NCBI GenBank assembly: GCA_022865865.1 | Contig: JALHTN010000613.1 | Span: 1-7,035 of the forward strand | From: Anaerolineales bacterium | Lineage (GTDB): Bacteria > Chloroflexota > Anaerolineae > Anaerolineales > UBA4823 | Direction of reading: 5' to 3' | DNA length: 7,035 nt | Part shown: positions 1 to 5,888 of the stretch, in pieces | How positions within the stretch are numbered: position 1 is the first letter of the stretch | Layout of the letters: every line of letters begins with the position of its first letter | The notes under the pieces: generated by a model | The model's database searches: none | Told to the model about the DNA's origin: nothing | The model's input: the letters and a program-made list of their open reading frames with translations, nothing else | Program-made: the position numbers and the translations under genes

Positions 1-823
1 ATTCCCCCAAGGATCTGGTTCGAGTACGGCCTGACAGAGTGGCATAAATCCCAAGTCCGATGCCGCCTAACAGCAGCAGTCCACCCGCAACACCCAGGAG
101 AAGGGATCGGCTGGTGCCACCTGCAGAGGTGGGATCATCCACGGCCACAGAGCTGATCTGAGCTCCAAAATCAAGATAAGTTTCAGTGCCGGGGTCTAAC
201 AGCAGTGTGTAATTAAGCACGGTCGTGGGGTTGTAGCCTTCCGGAACAGCTACGCTGATCGTGTATTCCCCCTGCATCAATTCCACAAAGCAAAAAGGTT
301 CAAACCCGCTGGTGGTGGGCTCGGTTAAATTGACATCGCCTGAGCGGTCGCTTACACTGATCGCCCCCTCTGGAATCGACTCTTCTTCCTCCTGGCGGAT
401 AGAATCCCCATTGACATCATTGTACAGGATCACGCACAAGGTGCCAGAACCAGGTTCGGGAGTTGGGGTGGGCAGGCTTGGTGCAGGCGTAGGACTCGGT
501 CCGAAGGTTGGCGTGATCTCAGATGGTCCTCCAAAACCCAGCAGCACTTCCTCTCCTTCCAGGAGAATTGTCTCGCTGGTGGCATCATTTAAACCCAGCA
601 GCGCGTTAAGATCGATAGCATAAATTGCAGCAATGCGCCACCAGGAATCGTTTGGCTGCACGATGTAGATGATGCGGCCATCCGTCCCCGGAGTTGGGGT
701 GGGGAATGGCGTAAACTGTGCTGGAGGTGCTGCCGCGGCAGGAAGGCTGGTGCTGATTATGATCACTATCAAGCCGAGCAGACTTAATCCTGCCAGGGTG
801 CGATGGATTTTCATTCTGGGCAT
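1..823 (-). CDS. LysM and SdrD-B-like domain surface membrane protein (C-terminus cut by window edge)
   Basis: A minus-strand frame stays open from ATG at 823 to the left edge (274 codons). Residues 1-32 form a signal peptide: basic MPRMKIHR, a hydrophobic core at 11-28, then Ala-rich. Residues 53-95 fit a LysM peptidoglycan-binding domain (YIVQPNDSWWRIA, then LLGLN, then LLEGEEVLLG). Thr-Pro linkers lie at about 38-46 and 104-124. Residues 128-221 resemble an SdrD-B/Cna-B-type beta-sandwich: a DxNxD calcium-loop-like motif at 136-140, GEYTISV, PEGY and a closing LDFG. A membrane helix lies at about 240-262, followed by Arg-rich GRTRTR, so most of the protein should be outside the cell. Cys130 and Cys178 could form a disulfide. 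ATG at 814 (Met4) is an alternative start; neither has a ribosome binding site. A role in cell-wall or surface-layer anchoring is inferred. Domain calls are firm, function is not. Confidence 0.85.
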   Translation of the reverse strand, partial: MPRMKIHRTLAGLSLLGLIVIIISTSLPAAAAPPAQFTPFPTPTPGTDGRIIYIVQPNDSWWRIAAIYAIDLNALLGLNDATSETILLEGEEVLLGFGGPSEITPTFGPSPTPAPSLPTPTPEPGSGTLCVILYNDVNGDSIRQEEEESIPEGAISVSDRSGDVNLTEPTTSGFEPFCFVELMQGEYTISVAVPEGYNPTTVLNYTLLLDPGTETYLDFGAQISSVAVDDPTSAGGTSRSLLLGVAGGLLLLGGIGLGIYATLSGRTRTRSLGE

Positions 824-830
824 GGTTGAA

Positions 831-836
831 ATTATA
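831..836 (-). promoter_or_regulatory. -10 box (TATAAT) for the LysM protein gene
   Basis: An exact TATAAT on the minus strand ends 7 bases before the ATG at 823, so the predicted transcription start falls almost on the start codon. The -35 region (about 854-859, TATCTA) is poor. No Shine-Dalgarno sequence lies between the box and the start. This fits a leaderless or near-leaderless mRNA. Confidence 0.5.
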
Positions 837-888
837 CTTGAAGAACAGACCGGTAGATAAGGGCTAAATTAACAAACTATTGGCGCGG

Positions 889-894
889 TATAAT
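889..894 (+). promoter_or_regulatory. -10 box (TATAAT) for the sugar transferase gene
   Basis: An exact TATAAT lies 12 bases before ATG 907, so the predicted transcription start is near 901 and the leader only about 6 bases. TTAACA at 869-874 matches the -35 consensus at five of six bases, but the 14-base spacer is short. The box would fall inside the coding region if translation began at TTG 880, which favours ATG 907. It sits about 52 bases from the opposing LysM -10 box, making a compact divergent promoter. Confidence 0.5.
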
Positions 895-906
895 CCAGCC
901 AAGTCT

Positions 907-2034
907 ATGTCGAAGCAAACATCAAGGCTCGCAGATTCAAATTCAAACCTGGTTGGTATCTGGCAGCTGGCCAGTGGGCGGGTTATCTCAGCAGTCATCA
1001 CGTTAACTCTGGTGATTTTACTTTGGTTGTTCATGCAGCGTGTTATTCCCTCAGGCAGGATCTCAGCCTGGTGGGTGGTCTTGCTGATCCTCCTGGTGGC
1101 TGCTCTGGCCATGGCTATCGAACGCAGCCTGGTCGCTGTACCACTGTCATTGAGTTGGCGCTACCGCTCAGCTCTACTGGGATGCGTGGGGATTTTTCTT
1201 ATGATTTGGGCTGGTATCTGGCTCGCATCCGCAGCAGCCTTCACGCCCAGCTGGTTGATCCCCGCAGTTTTAGGTGCCTTTTTGGGCTGCATACTGGCGA
1301 CCAATTTCAATGAAGGTTTGTGGGAAAATAATTCGCCCCCTTCAGAAGATGTGATGCAAGACGTATACCAGCAGCACCAGGCATTGATCGGGAAGCCCGA
1401 TCCCATTCCTGGCTTGAAGCGAGCCTTCGATATCATGCTGGCAGCATTTGGATTAATCATCTCTCTGCCGGTCTGGCTCTTGGGTATCTTCATAATCTGG
1501 ATCGAGGATCCCGGTCCGCTGCTCTTTGTCAAGAATTCGGTGGGCTGGGGAGGTTTGAATTTTCATCAATATAAACTGCGCACAATGGTGCGCGGCGCTG
1601 AAGATGCCACCGGACCCGTCTTAGCCAGTGAAAAAGATGACCGTGTATTGGGGATGGGGTATCTGCTGCGCAAGACGGCACTGGATGAGCTGCCTCAATT
1701 GCTCAACATCCTGCGTGGGGAGATGAGCTTCGTTGGTCCACGCCCTCAACGTACAGTGCTTGTACAAGGCTACCTGCTGGAGATGCCCGAGTATGCCCAG
1801 CGCCACCGGGTGCTGCCCGGGTTGGCCGGCTTAGCCCAGGTAGCGGGTGATTATTATCTTTCCCCCCGCCAGAAGCTGCGCTTTGACCGCCTGTATATTG
1901 AATACACCGGCCTGGGATTCGATTTGAAACTGGTTTTCCTGGCTTTTATGATCACTTTTTGGTATCGCTGGCAGAAAGATTGGGATGGACGCCTACCAAG
2001 ACGGCTGATCCGCATGGGCAGTGGTAGTAATTAG
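907..2034 (+). CDS. Polyprenyl-phosphate sugar-1-phosphate transferase (initiating glycosyltransferase, Bac_transf family)
   Basis: Membrane enzyme expected to transfer a sugar-1-phosphate from a nucleotide sugar to undecaprenyl phosphate, the first step of a surface glycan. Numbering is from ATG 907 (375 aa). Four membrane helices lie at about 25-44, 53-72, 89-111 and 115-132. The Bac_transf domain begins at about 171 with KRAFD and a hydrophobic, probably re-entrant helix containing SLP, then DPGPLLF, KLRTM (about 223-227), the catalytic-type Asp260-Glu261 in LDELPQLLNILRGEMS, VGPRP (276-280) and LPGLAGLAQV (303-312). These motifs make the family call secure; the sugar is unknown. Only about 38 residues separate helix 4 from the catalytic domain, so the Rossmann-like module of WbaP-type enzymes is absent. 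TTG 880 would add nine residues but overlaps the putative -10 box. The gene is convergent with a flippase gene 61 bases away. Confidence 0.93.
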   Translation: MSKQTSRLADSNSNLVGIWQLASGRVISAVITLTLVILLWLFMQRVIPSGRISAWWVVLLILLVAALAMAIERSLVAVPLSLSWRYRSALLGCVGIFLMIWAGIWLASAAAFTPSWLIPAVLGAFLGCILATNFNEGLWENNSPPSEDVMQDVYQQHQALIGKPDPIPGLKRAFDIMLAAFGLIISLPVWLLGIFIIWIEDPGPLLFVKNSVGWGGLNFHQYKLRTMVRGAEDATGPVLASEKDDRVLGMGYLLRKTALDELPQLLNILRGEMSFVGPRPQRTVLVQGYLLEMPEYAQRHRVLPGLAGLAQVAGDYYLSPRQKLRFDRLYIEYTGLGFDLKLVFLAFMITFWYRWQKDWDGRLPRRLIRMGSGSN

Positions 2035-2095
2035 ACCCAATTGACCCTTTCTCAATAATCATAGAAAAAGCCGAGCTTGCTTGGAAGATTTACAT

Positions 2096-3433
2096 TCAAC
2101 TCTTGTTCTGCCGTCTCATCGCGATCCAGTATCCCCAGAGCACAAGGTTGATCACCAGGGCGTTTACCCCCTGCCCGATAATCGTCCCATAAACACCCCA
2201 ATTTAATATTGCCCAGATGCCAACTGTAAACATGCTGGCTATGGCCAATATATTGGCGATAAAAATCGGTCGTGATAGCTGCGCGGCCTTAAATATAGAT
2301 TGCAGCGGCCAGTAGGCGAACATCAAGGCATAGAAGAGCGCCATGAGAATAACACCATCACTATACGCCATATAAGTATCGCCGTAGATCAGGCTAAGCA
2401 GCTGTTCAGGGAATACCAGGGCGATGATCAAAATCCCCAGGACCGGGATGCCGATCGCCAGGTAGATGCTGCGCAGGGTGTGAGTAAGGGCTTGCAGACC
2501 GCTCTTCTCATAGATATTTGCCGCTCGCGGAGTGAGGAAGGTATCAATGGCTCGCAGCAGCAAATGGATGGGGGCTACTAAATTTTGTAATGCGCGGTAT
2601 GCTCCGGCAGCGGCGAAACTGATCAAACCCGCGGTCAGGATTGGATAAAACTCCACGGCAGCCCAGTTGGTCAGGGAGCTGCCCAATAACCAGCGCCCGA
2701 AGTTCCAGTTTCGCTGCCAGGTGTCTTTGAGACTAGCCAGCTGCCGGGTCCAGAAATGGCGCGTGAACCACAGGCTGGGGATTAAAGCCACAAATGCTCC
2801 CCAGGCGATGGCTTCCAATCCCGAAATTCCAGTTAACCTTCCCTGGTTTGCCAGGTAGATCATGAGTGCGATGCGAGCTCCGTTGCCGATCACACTGGTG
2901 ATCACAGCACTGAGCACCTTCCCGCGGGTATACAGCATACGGCGCAGGTATTCCTGAAACTGCCACCAGAGAAAAGGGAGCCAGAGAATGAAAAGAGTGG
3001 GTCCGGCAGTGTCGTTGCCGAATTCGATCAGTACCCAACCGCAAACTGCCACAATTGTTGCGGAGACAAGCGCCAACGCGATCTGAAACAGGCTGGTGCT
3101 GGTTGCGTAGCGTTTAAATTCATCCCGCGCCATACCAGCACCAAACACGTTCATCGGCTGCACGATTAGCCCATCCTGAACCGCACGCACCAGGCGTAAA
3201 GTTACGAAACCGACGCCATAAACGCCCAGCTGGGTGGGATCAACATTTCTTGCCAGGATGATGGTAGCCAAGAAATTGGAGAGACTGATCACGGACTGGT
3301 CTATGGCGGCCAGATACCCTTGCCTGGCTCCTCGCCCCGTAAAAAGGGCTACCAGCGATCCCAGGAAAGTTTTTGCCTGGCTGCTTGTTGATTTTGAGTT
3401 GTTGTTGGTGGGGGGATTGGTCTCGGGGGGCAT
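2096..3433 (-). CDS. Wzx-like oligosaccharide/polysaccharide flippase
   Basis: A 445-residue integral membrane protein of the MOP (MATE/Wzx/MurJ) superfamily, expected to flip lipid-linked oligosaccharides to the outer face of the cytoplasmic membrane. The first 35 residues are polar, Asn/Thr/Ser/Gln-rich, and probably cytoplasmic. About 12 hydrophobic segments follow, near 44-62, 70-92, 113-137, 145-163, 174-194, 206-224, 247-275, 280-300, 321-343, 359-383, 389-411 and 415-438. The segment AIDQSVISLSNFLATIILAR followed by LGVYGVGFV (69-77) is typical of the start of Wzx-like proteins, and the length fits the family. ATG 3433 has only a weak GAGC-like upstream site, so the exact start is less certain. 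The sugar transferase gene converging on it suggests both serve surface-glycan export. Substrate specificity cannot be read from sequence. Confidence 0.88.
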   Translation of the reverse strand: MPPETNPPTNNNSKSTSSQAKTFLGSLVALFTGRGARQGYLAAIDQSVISLSNFLATIILARNVDPTQLGVYGVGFVTLRLVRAVQDGLIVQPMNVFGAGMARDEFKRYATSTSLFQIALALVSATIVAVCGWVLIEFGNDTAGPTLFILWLPFLWWQFQEYLRRMLYTRGKVLSAVITSVIGNGARIALMIYLANQGRLTGISGLEAIAWGAFVALIPSLWFTRHFWTRQLASLKDTWQRNWNFGRWLLGSSLTNWAAVEFYPILTAGLISFAAAGAYRALQNLVAPIHLLLRAIDTFLTPRAANIYEKSGLQALTHTLRSIYLAIGIPVLGILIIALVFPEQLLSLIYGDTYMAYSDGVILMALFYALMFAYWPLQSIFKAAQLSRPIFIANILAIASMFTVGIWAILNWGVYGTIIGQGVNALVINLVLWGYWIAMRRQNKS

Positions 3434-3451
3434 TTGGTTTGCTCGAAGTGC

Positions 3452-3461
3452 TCTGGGAGAG
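3452..3461 (-). repeat. Inverted-repeat element CTCTCCCAGA, left copy
   Basis: Read on the minus strand, CTCTCCCAGA starts two bases after the flippase -10 box. With the next G it forms CTCT-CCC-AGAG, a short perfect 4-3-4 inverted repeat. It is identical to 3718-3727 on the opposite strand. It may be an operator or a shared transcript-start element; chance is not excluded. Confidence 0.35.
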
Positions 3462-3462
3462 G

Positions 3463-3468
3463 ATTATA
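3463..3468 (-). promoter_or_regulatory. -10 box (TATAAT) for the flippase gene
   Basis: An exact TATAAT on the minus strand lies 29 bases before ATG 3433, predicting a leader of about 22 bases. No good -35 hexamer is visible at 16-18 bases upstream. The predicted transcription start falls within the CTCTCCCAGA element. Confidence 0.4.
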
Positions 3469-3717
3469 AATCAAATGTGCAAGTATTTTTGGAATCTTGA
3501 AGATAGATTGAGTAATCCTGGCTGTGGGATGGGAATAACGGCAAAATTCAACAGTTGATTGACCGAAGGAAAATATCAGCAATCTTGAATAGGGTTGCTT
3601 GGCCGAATGAACCACACGGAAATCTCTCCATCGTTTCGGTATTTTGACTGCACCGGGTTCAATTAACATTTTGCTGAGCAATTGCCGGCCAGGAGAAAAT
3701 AGAGAGTATAAAAATCG

Positions 3718-3727
3718 CTCTCCCAGA
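3718..3727 (+). repeat. Inverted-repeat element CTCTCCCAGA, right copy
   Basis: Identical to the left copy at 3452-3461 but on the plus strand, reading toward nfeD. It begins six bases after TATAAA at 3707-3712. Both copies therefore sit just downstream of a TATAA-type box in the direction of transcription. Confidence 0.35.
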
Positions 3728-3733
3728 CAAGGA

Positions 3734-3739
3734 TATAAT
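3734..3739 (+). promoter_or_regulatory. Candidate upstream -10 box (TATAAT) for the nfeD-slipin operon
   Basis: An exact TATAAT seven bases downstream of the right CTCTCCCAGA copy. No recognisable -35 hexamer lies 16-18 bases upstream. It could be an alternative start for the operon or a chance AT-rich match. Confidence 0.3.
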
Positions 3740-3767
3740 TCACAGGCTGGCAAAGGGCAGCTTGATG

Positions 3768-3773
3768 TATAAT
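3768..3773 (+). promoter_or_regulatory. Candidate main -10 box (TATAAT) for the nfeD-slipin operon
   Basis: An exact TATAAT 45 bases before ATG 3819. The predicted start near 3780 gives a leader of about 39 bases that contains the AGGAG ribosome binding site. The -35 region is poor. It overlaps an upstream TTG that would otherwise be an alternative start, which argues against that TTG. Confidence 0.4.
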
Positions 3774-3805
3774 GAAATCGAAGAAAGGTCCGTCTTAGAT
3801 ACACC

Positions 3806-3810
3806 AGGAG
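3806..3810 (+). promoter_or_regulatory. Ribosome binding site deciding the nfeD start
   Basis: AGGAG lies eight bases before ATG 3819, ideal Shine-Dalgarno spacing. This selects ATG 3819 over the in-frame TTG 3762 and ATG 3765, which have no such site and overlap a putative -10 box. Confidence 0.8.
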
Positions 3811-3818
3811 TGTTCTCC

Positions 3819-4421
3819 ATGAGCGTAGATTTCCTATTAGATCCAAACGTTGCCTATTTGATATTGATTGGAGCAGCCTTGCTGACCATGATGGCAGTCT
3901 TGAATCCTGGGACAGGCATTCTGGAGATTGTGGCCTTGTTCATGTGGCTGATTTCAGGATACATCATCTTCAACATGCCGATAAATTATTGGGCTTTGGG
4001 GCTCATGTTGTTGGGGGTGGTGCTGTTCTTGCTCTCCTTACGCAAGATAAAAAAACCAGTATATCTGGGCTTGTCTATTGCCGCGGTGATCGTCGGATCC
4101 ATCTTCTTATTTGACCAACCAGGTTGGCAGCCAGCGGTAAATCCTGTTCTGGCTGTGATCGTCTCAATTATTGTGGCCGGATTTGTCTGGGTGGTGGCAC
4201 AGAAAGCGCTGGAAGCGGACCGCATGCGACCCGCACACGATCTGGAGGCGTTAATTGGTGCTGTTGGGGAGGCGAAGACCGCTGTTGGTGTTGAAGGTTC
4301 TGTCCAGGTAGCTGGAGAGCTGTGGAGCGCCAAGAGTGACCAGGCGATTCCAGAAGGTACTCATGTGCGTATTGTGGGACGTGACGGTTTCAGTCTGATT
4401 GTAGAACAGATTGATGAATGA
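3819..4421 (+). CDS. Short NfeD-family membrane protein (slipin partner, no protease domain)
   Basis: A 200-residue membrane protein of the NfeD family, the usual operon partner of slipin/SPFH proteins and thought to act with them in membrane microdomains. Hydrophobic segments lie at about 11-28, 33-52, 57-74, 80-98 and 107-128. The soluble C-terminus (about 146-197) is an NfeD OB-fold: IGAVGEAKT, VGVEGSVQVAGELWSA, IPEGTHVRIV, and GFSLIVE. The N-terminus opens with LDPNVAYLILIG and NPGTGILE, which resemble the start of the membrane region in long NfeD proteins, where a ClpP-like serine protease precedes it. Here nothing precedes it. Thirty-four bases separate it from the slipin gene, so the two are almost certainly cotranscribed. 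The start rests on AGGAG at 3806-3810. Confidence 0.9.
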   Translation: MSVDFLLDPNVAYLILIGAALLTMMAVLNPGTGILEIVALFMWLISGYIIFNMPINYWALGLMLLGVVLFLLSLRKIKKPVYLGLSIAAVIVGSIFLFDQPGWQPAVNPVLAVIVSIIVAGFVWVVAQKALEADRMRPAHDLEALIGAVGEAKTAVGVEGSVQVAGELWSAKSDQAIPEGTHVRIVGRDGFSLIVEQIDE

Positions 4422-4442
4422 AGTTTAGTAACTATCTTTATT

Positions 4443-4448
4443 AAGGAG
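4443..4448 (+). promoter_or_regulatory. Ribosome binding site of the slipin gene
   Basis: AAGGAG lies seven bases before ATG 4456, a strong Shine-Dalgarno site that fixes the slipin start. With the nfeD site it shows that this operon uses leadered translation, unlike several neighbours. Confidence 0.85.
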
Positions 4449-4455
4449 TTAGATT

Positions 4456-5355
4456 ATGACGGACTCTACGATTTTGCTTTGCCTGGTAGGATCAGCGCTC
4501 CTGATCGGTTTGGCCTTGTTAGTCACCGCGATCAGAGTGATTCCGGAATACCAGCGTCTGGTCGTCTTCCGCCTGGGGCGCTGTGTTGGTGCACGGGGTC
4601 CTGGAGTGGTTATACTGATCCCGGTTGTCGATCGCGGGATTAAAGTAGACCTGCGAGAACAAGTGCGCGACATCCCTCACCAAACTTCGATCACCAAGGA
4701 CAACGCCTCTATTTCAGTCGACTTCATCTGGTATTACAAGGTGCTCAATGCGACTGAAAGTGTGCTGCAGGTAAGTGACTTCGAAGCAGCGGCTGAAGGC
4801 ATGGCCACAACGACTCTGCGAGCGGTGCTTGGGGGCATTATGCTGGACGATGCTTTGTCGGAGCGGGAGCACATCAATAATATGCTGCGTTCACGATTGG
4901 ACGAGGTCACTGAGCGCTGGGGGGTCAAAGTCACCAACGTGGAAATTCGCGAGATCGTGCCGCCCAGGGAGATCCTGGATGCGATGAACCGCCAGATGTC
5001 TGCGGAGCGGTTGCGCAGGGCCGTGGTGACCGAATCAACCGGTACGCGGGAGGCTGCTGTAAATGTGGCCGACGGTGAAAAGCAGGCCGCGATTCTCGAG
5101 GCGGAAGGTGAGAAACAATCAAACATCTTGCGGGCCGAAGGAGCCAAGCTGGCCCAGGAGCTGACTGCAGAAGGTTTTGCAGCAGCTTTGGATCGGATCT
5201 ACCAAATCGCGCAAACCATTGATCAGAAGACGATGACTTTGCAGTACTTCGAGACGCTCAAAGAGATGGGCAACAGCCCCTCCACGAAGTATATCTTCCC
5301 GATGGAGTTCAGCCAGTTCATCGAGCGCTTTGCTCGAGGCTCTGATAATTCGTAG
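4456..5355 (+). CDS. Slipin / stomatin-like SPFH-domain protein
   Basis: A 299-residue membrane-anchored SPFH protein, expected to oligomerise on the cytoplasmic membrane and organise microdomains or membrane-protein quality control with NfeD. One N-terminal membrane helix (about 5-26) leads into the SPFH domain: VIPEYQRLVVFRLGR (28-42), GPGVVILIPVVDR (48-60), VDLREQV, ITKDNASISVD (79-89), WGVKVTNVEIREIVPP (155-170) and AMNRQMSAERLRRA (176-189). A coiled coil follows, with an 11-residue repeat seen twice in tandem, GEKQAAILEAE (207-217) and GEKQSNILRAE (218-228), the Ala/Glu-rich heptad-like pattern common in stomatins. The end carries STKYIFPMEF (276-285), also typical. Length fits the family. 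It is the second gene of an nfeD-slipin operon. Family assignment is secure; the physiological client is unknown. Confidence 0.95.
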   Translation: MTDSTILLCLVGSALLIGLALLVTAIRVIPEYQRLVVFRLGRCVGARGPGVVILIPVVDRGIKVDLREQVRDIPHQTSITKDNASISVDFIWYYKVLNATESVLQVSDFEAAAEGMATTTLRAVLGGIMLDDALSEREHINNMLRSRLDEVTERWGVKVTNVEIREIVPPREILDAMNRQMSAERLRRAVVTESTGTREAAVNVADGEKQAAILEAEGEKQSNILRAEGAKLAQELTAEGFAAALDRIYQIAQTIDQKTMTLQYFETLKEMGNSPSTKYIFPMEFSQFIERFARGSDNS

Positions 5356-5369
5356 TTTGCACAGGTTCA

Positions 5370-5404
5370 GGCCGGGGATAGCACCCGGCCGGAACGCTAT
5401 TTTT
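5370..5404 (+). terminator. Possible terminator or attenuator hairpin after the slipin gene
   Basis: GGCCGGG at 5370-5376 pairs with CCCGGCC at 5384-5390 across a seven-base loop, giving a strong 7-bp GC stem 14 bases after the slipin stop. Five Ts follow at 5400-5404, but nine bases separate them from the stem, so it is not a textbook intrinsic terminator. It ends just before the GNAT start codon at 5410 and may reduce, rather than end, read-through. Confidence 0.4.
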
Positions 5405-5409
5405 GCCGT

Positions 5410-5877
5410 ATGAATCAAGTATCCTCAGCCGCAACAGGTAGCTCGGCAGTCGTCGAGCCGGCTACCTGGCGTGATTTAAGCGCACTGCGCCACCTTGAAA
5501 AGGTCTGTTTTCCGCGGGATGTCTGGCCGCTGCTGGACATGGTGGCCGTGCTGACCTTCCCCGGCGTGCTGCGCTTGAAAGCCATTCTGGACGGGGAGAT
5601 GGCCGGTTTTATTGCGGCTGATCTGCGGCGGCATGAAAATTTGGCCTGGATCTCGACATTGGGGGTGCTGCCTGCACACCGCCGCCGGGGATTGGGCACG
5701 ACATTGCTGCGCACCTGCGAAGAGCAGCTGCGAGTCTCCCGGGTCAGGCTCAGCGTGCGCGCGTCTAACCAACCAGCACTGCAGATGTACACCCAATTTG
5801 GGTACCGGGAGCACGGCATCTGGAAGCGCTATTATTCAGATGGCGAAGATGCCCTGGTGTTGGAGAAAACTCTCTGA
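5410..5877 (+). CDS. GNAT-family N-acetyltransferase, RimI-like
   Basis: A 155-residue cytoplasmic GNAT enzyme that would move acetyl from acetyl-CoA to an amine, in RimI-like proteins usually a protein N-terminus. The acetyl-CoA binding motif A is LGVLPAHRRRGLGTTLL (84-100), with the RRxGxG pyrophosphate loop intact. Motif B follows: VRASNQPALQMYTQFGY (116-132). The ending WKRYYSDGEDALVLEK (138-153) is close to the RimI YY...G.DAL signature. The N-terminal 15 residues are Ser/Ala-rich and probably disordered. ATG 5410 has no Shine-Dalgarno site; TATTTT at 5398-5403 overlaps the T-tract of the preceding hairpin. The gene is not next to tsaB or tsaD, the partners rimI often has, so a ribosomal S18 target should not be assumed. 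It could acetylate another protein or a small molecule. Confidence 0.85.
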   Translation: MNQVSSAATGSSAVVEPATWRDLSALRHLEKVCFPRDVWPLLDMVAVLTFPGVLRLKAILDGEMAGFIAADLRRHENLAWISTLGVLPAHRRRGLGTTLLRTCEEQLRVSRVRLSVRASNQPALQMYTQFGYREHGIWKRYYSDGEDALVLEKTL

Positions 5878-5888
5878 CGGGTTTGGGC

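Larger units (their letters stand above)
3434..3818. promoter_or_regulatory. 385-bp divergent regulatory region between flippase and nfeD genes
   Basis: I see no convincing gene here. The right part is AT-rich with several -10-like hexamers: TATAAA at 3707-3712, TATAAT at 3734-3739 and TATAAT at 3768-3773 on the plus strand, and TATAAT at 3463-3468 on the minus strand. CTCTCCCAGA occurs in inverted orientation at 3452-3461 and 3718-3727. A small palindrome, TCAACAGTTGA, lies at 3548-3558. AATCTTGAA is repeated at 3493-3501 and 3581-3589. The middle (about 3500-3660) has no clear function. Confidence 0.6.

Noticed and set aside
261..623. A 120-codon plus-strand open frame opposite the LysM gene.
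   Set aside because: It is antisense to a protein with clear signal peptide, LysM, SdrD-B-like and membrane segments. Its Pro/Ser/Gly-rich product mirrors the Thr-Pro linkers on the other strand.
2065..2083. A possible intrinsic terminator between the convergent sugar transferase and flippase genes.
   Set aside because: On the minus strand AAGC-TCG-GCTT is followed by Ts, but the stem is only 4 bp with a 3-base loop, too weak to call.
3493..3589. Direct repeat AATCTTGAA at 3493-3501 and 3581-3589.
   Set aside because: Nine bases in an AT-rich region with no matching flanks, no promoter-related position and no third copy; likely chance.
3762..3818. Upstream TTG/ATG starts adding 19 or 18 residues to NfeD.
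   Set aside because: They have no ribosome binding site, overlap TATAAT 3768-3773, and add a charged stretch unlike NfeD N-termini. ATG 3819 has a well-spaced AGGAG.
3349..3846. A 165-codon open frame on the minus strand across the flippase start and the intergenic region.
   Set aside because: It overlaps the flippase N-terminus in another frame, has no recognisable domain, and its composition (many Pro, Arg, Cys and Ser without pattern) looks like shadow coding.
4734..5147. A 137-codon minus-strand open frame inside the slipin gene.
   Set aside because: It is antisense to well-conserved SPFH motifs, has no ribosome binding site, and has a low-complexity Ser/Arg/Ala composition typical of antisense frames.
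5415..5819. A 134-codon minus-strand open frame inside the GNAT gene.
   Set aside because: It is antisense to the acetyl-CoA binding motifs and has no domain of its own.
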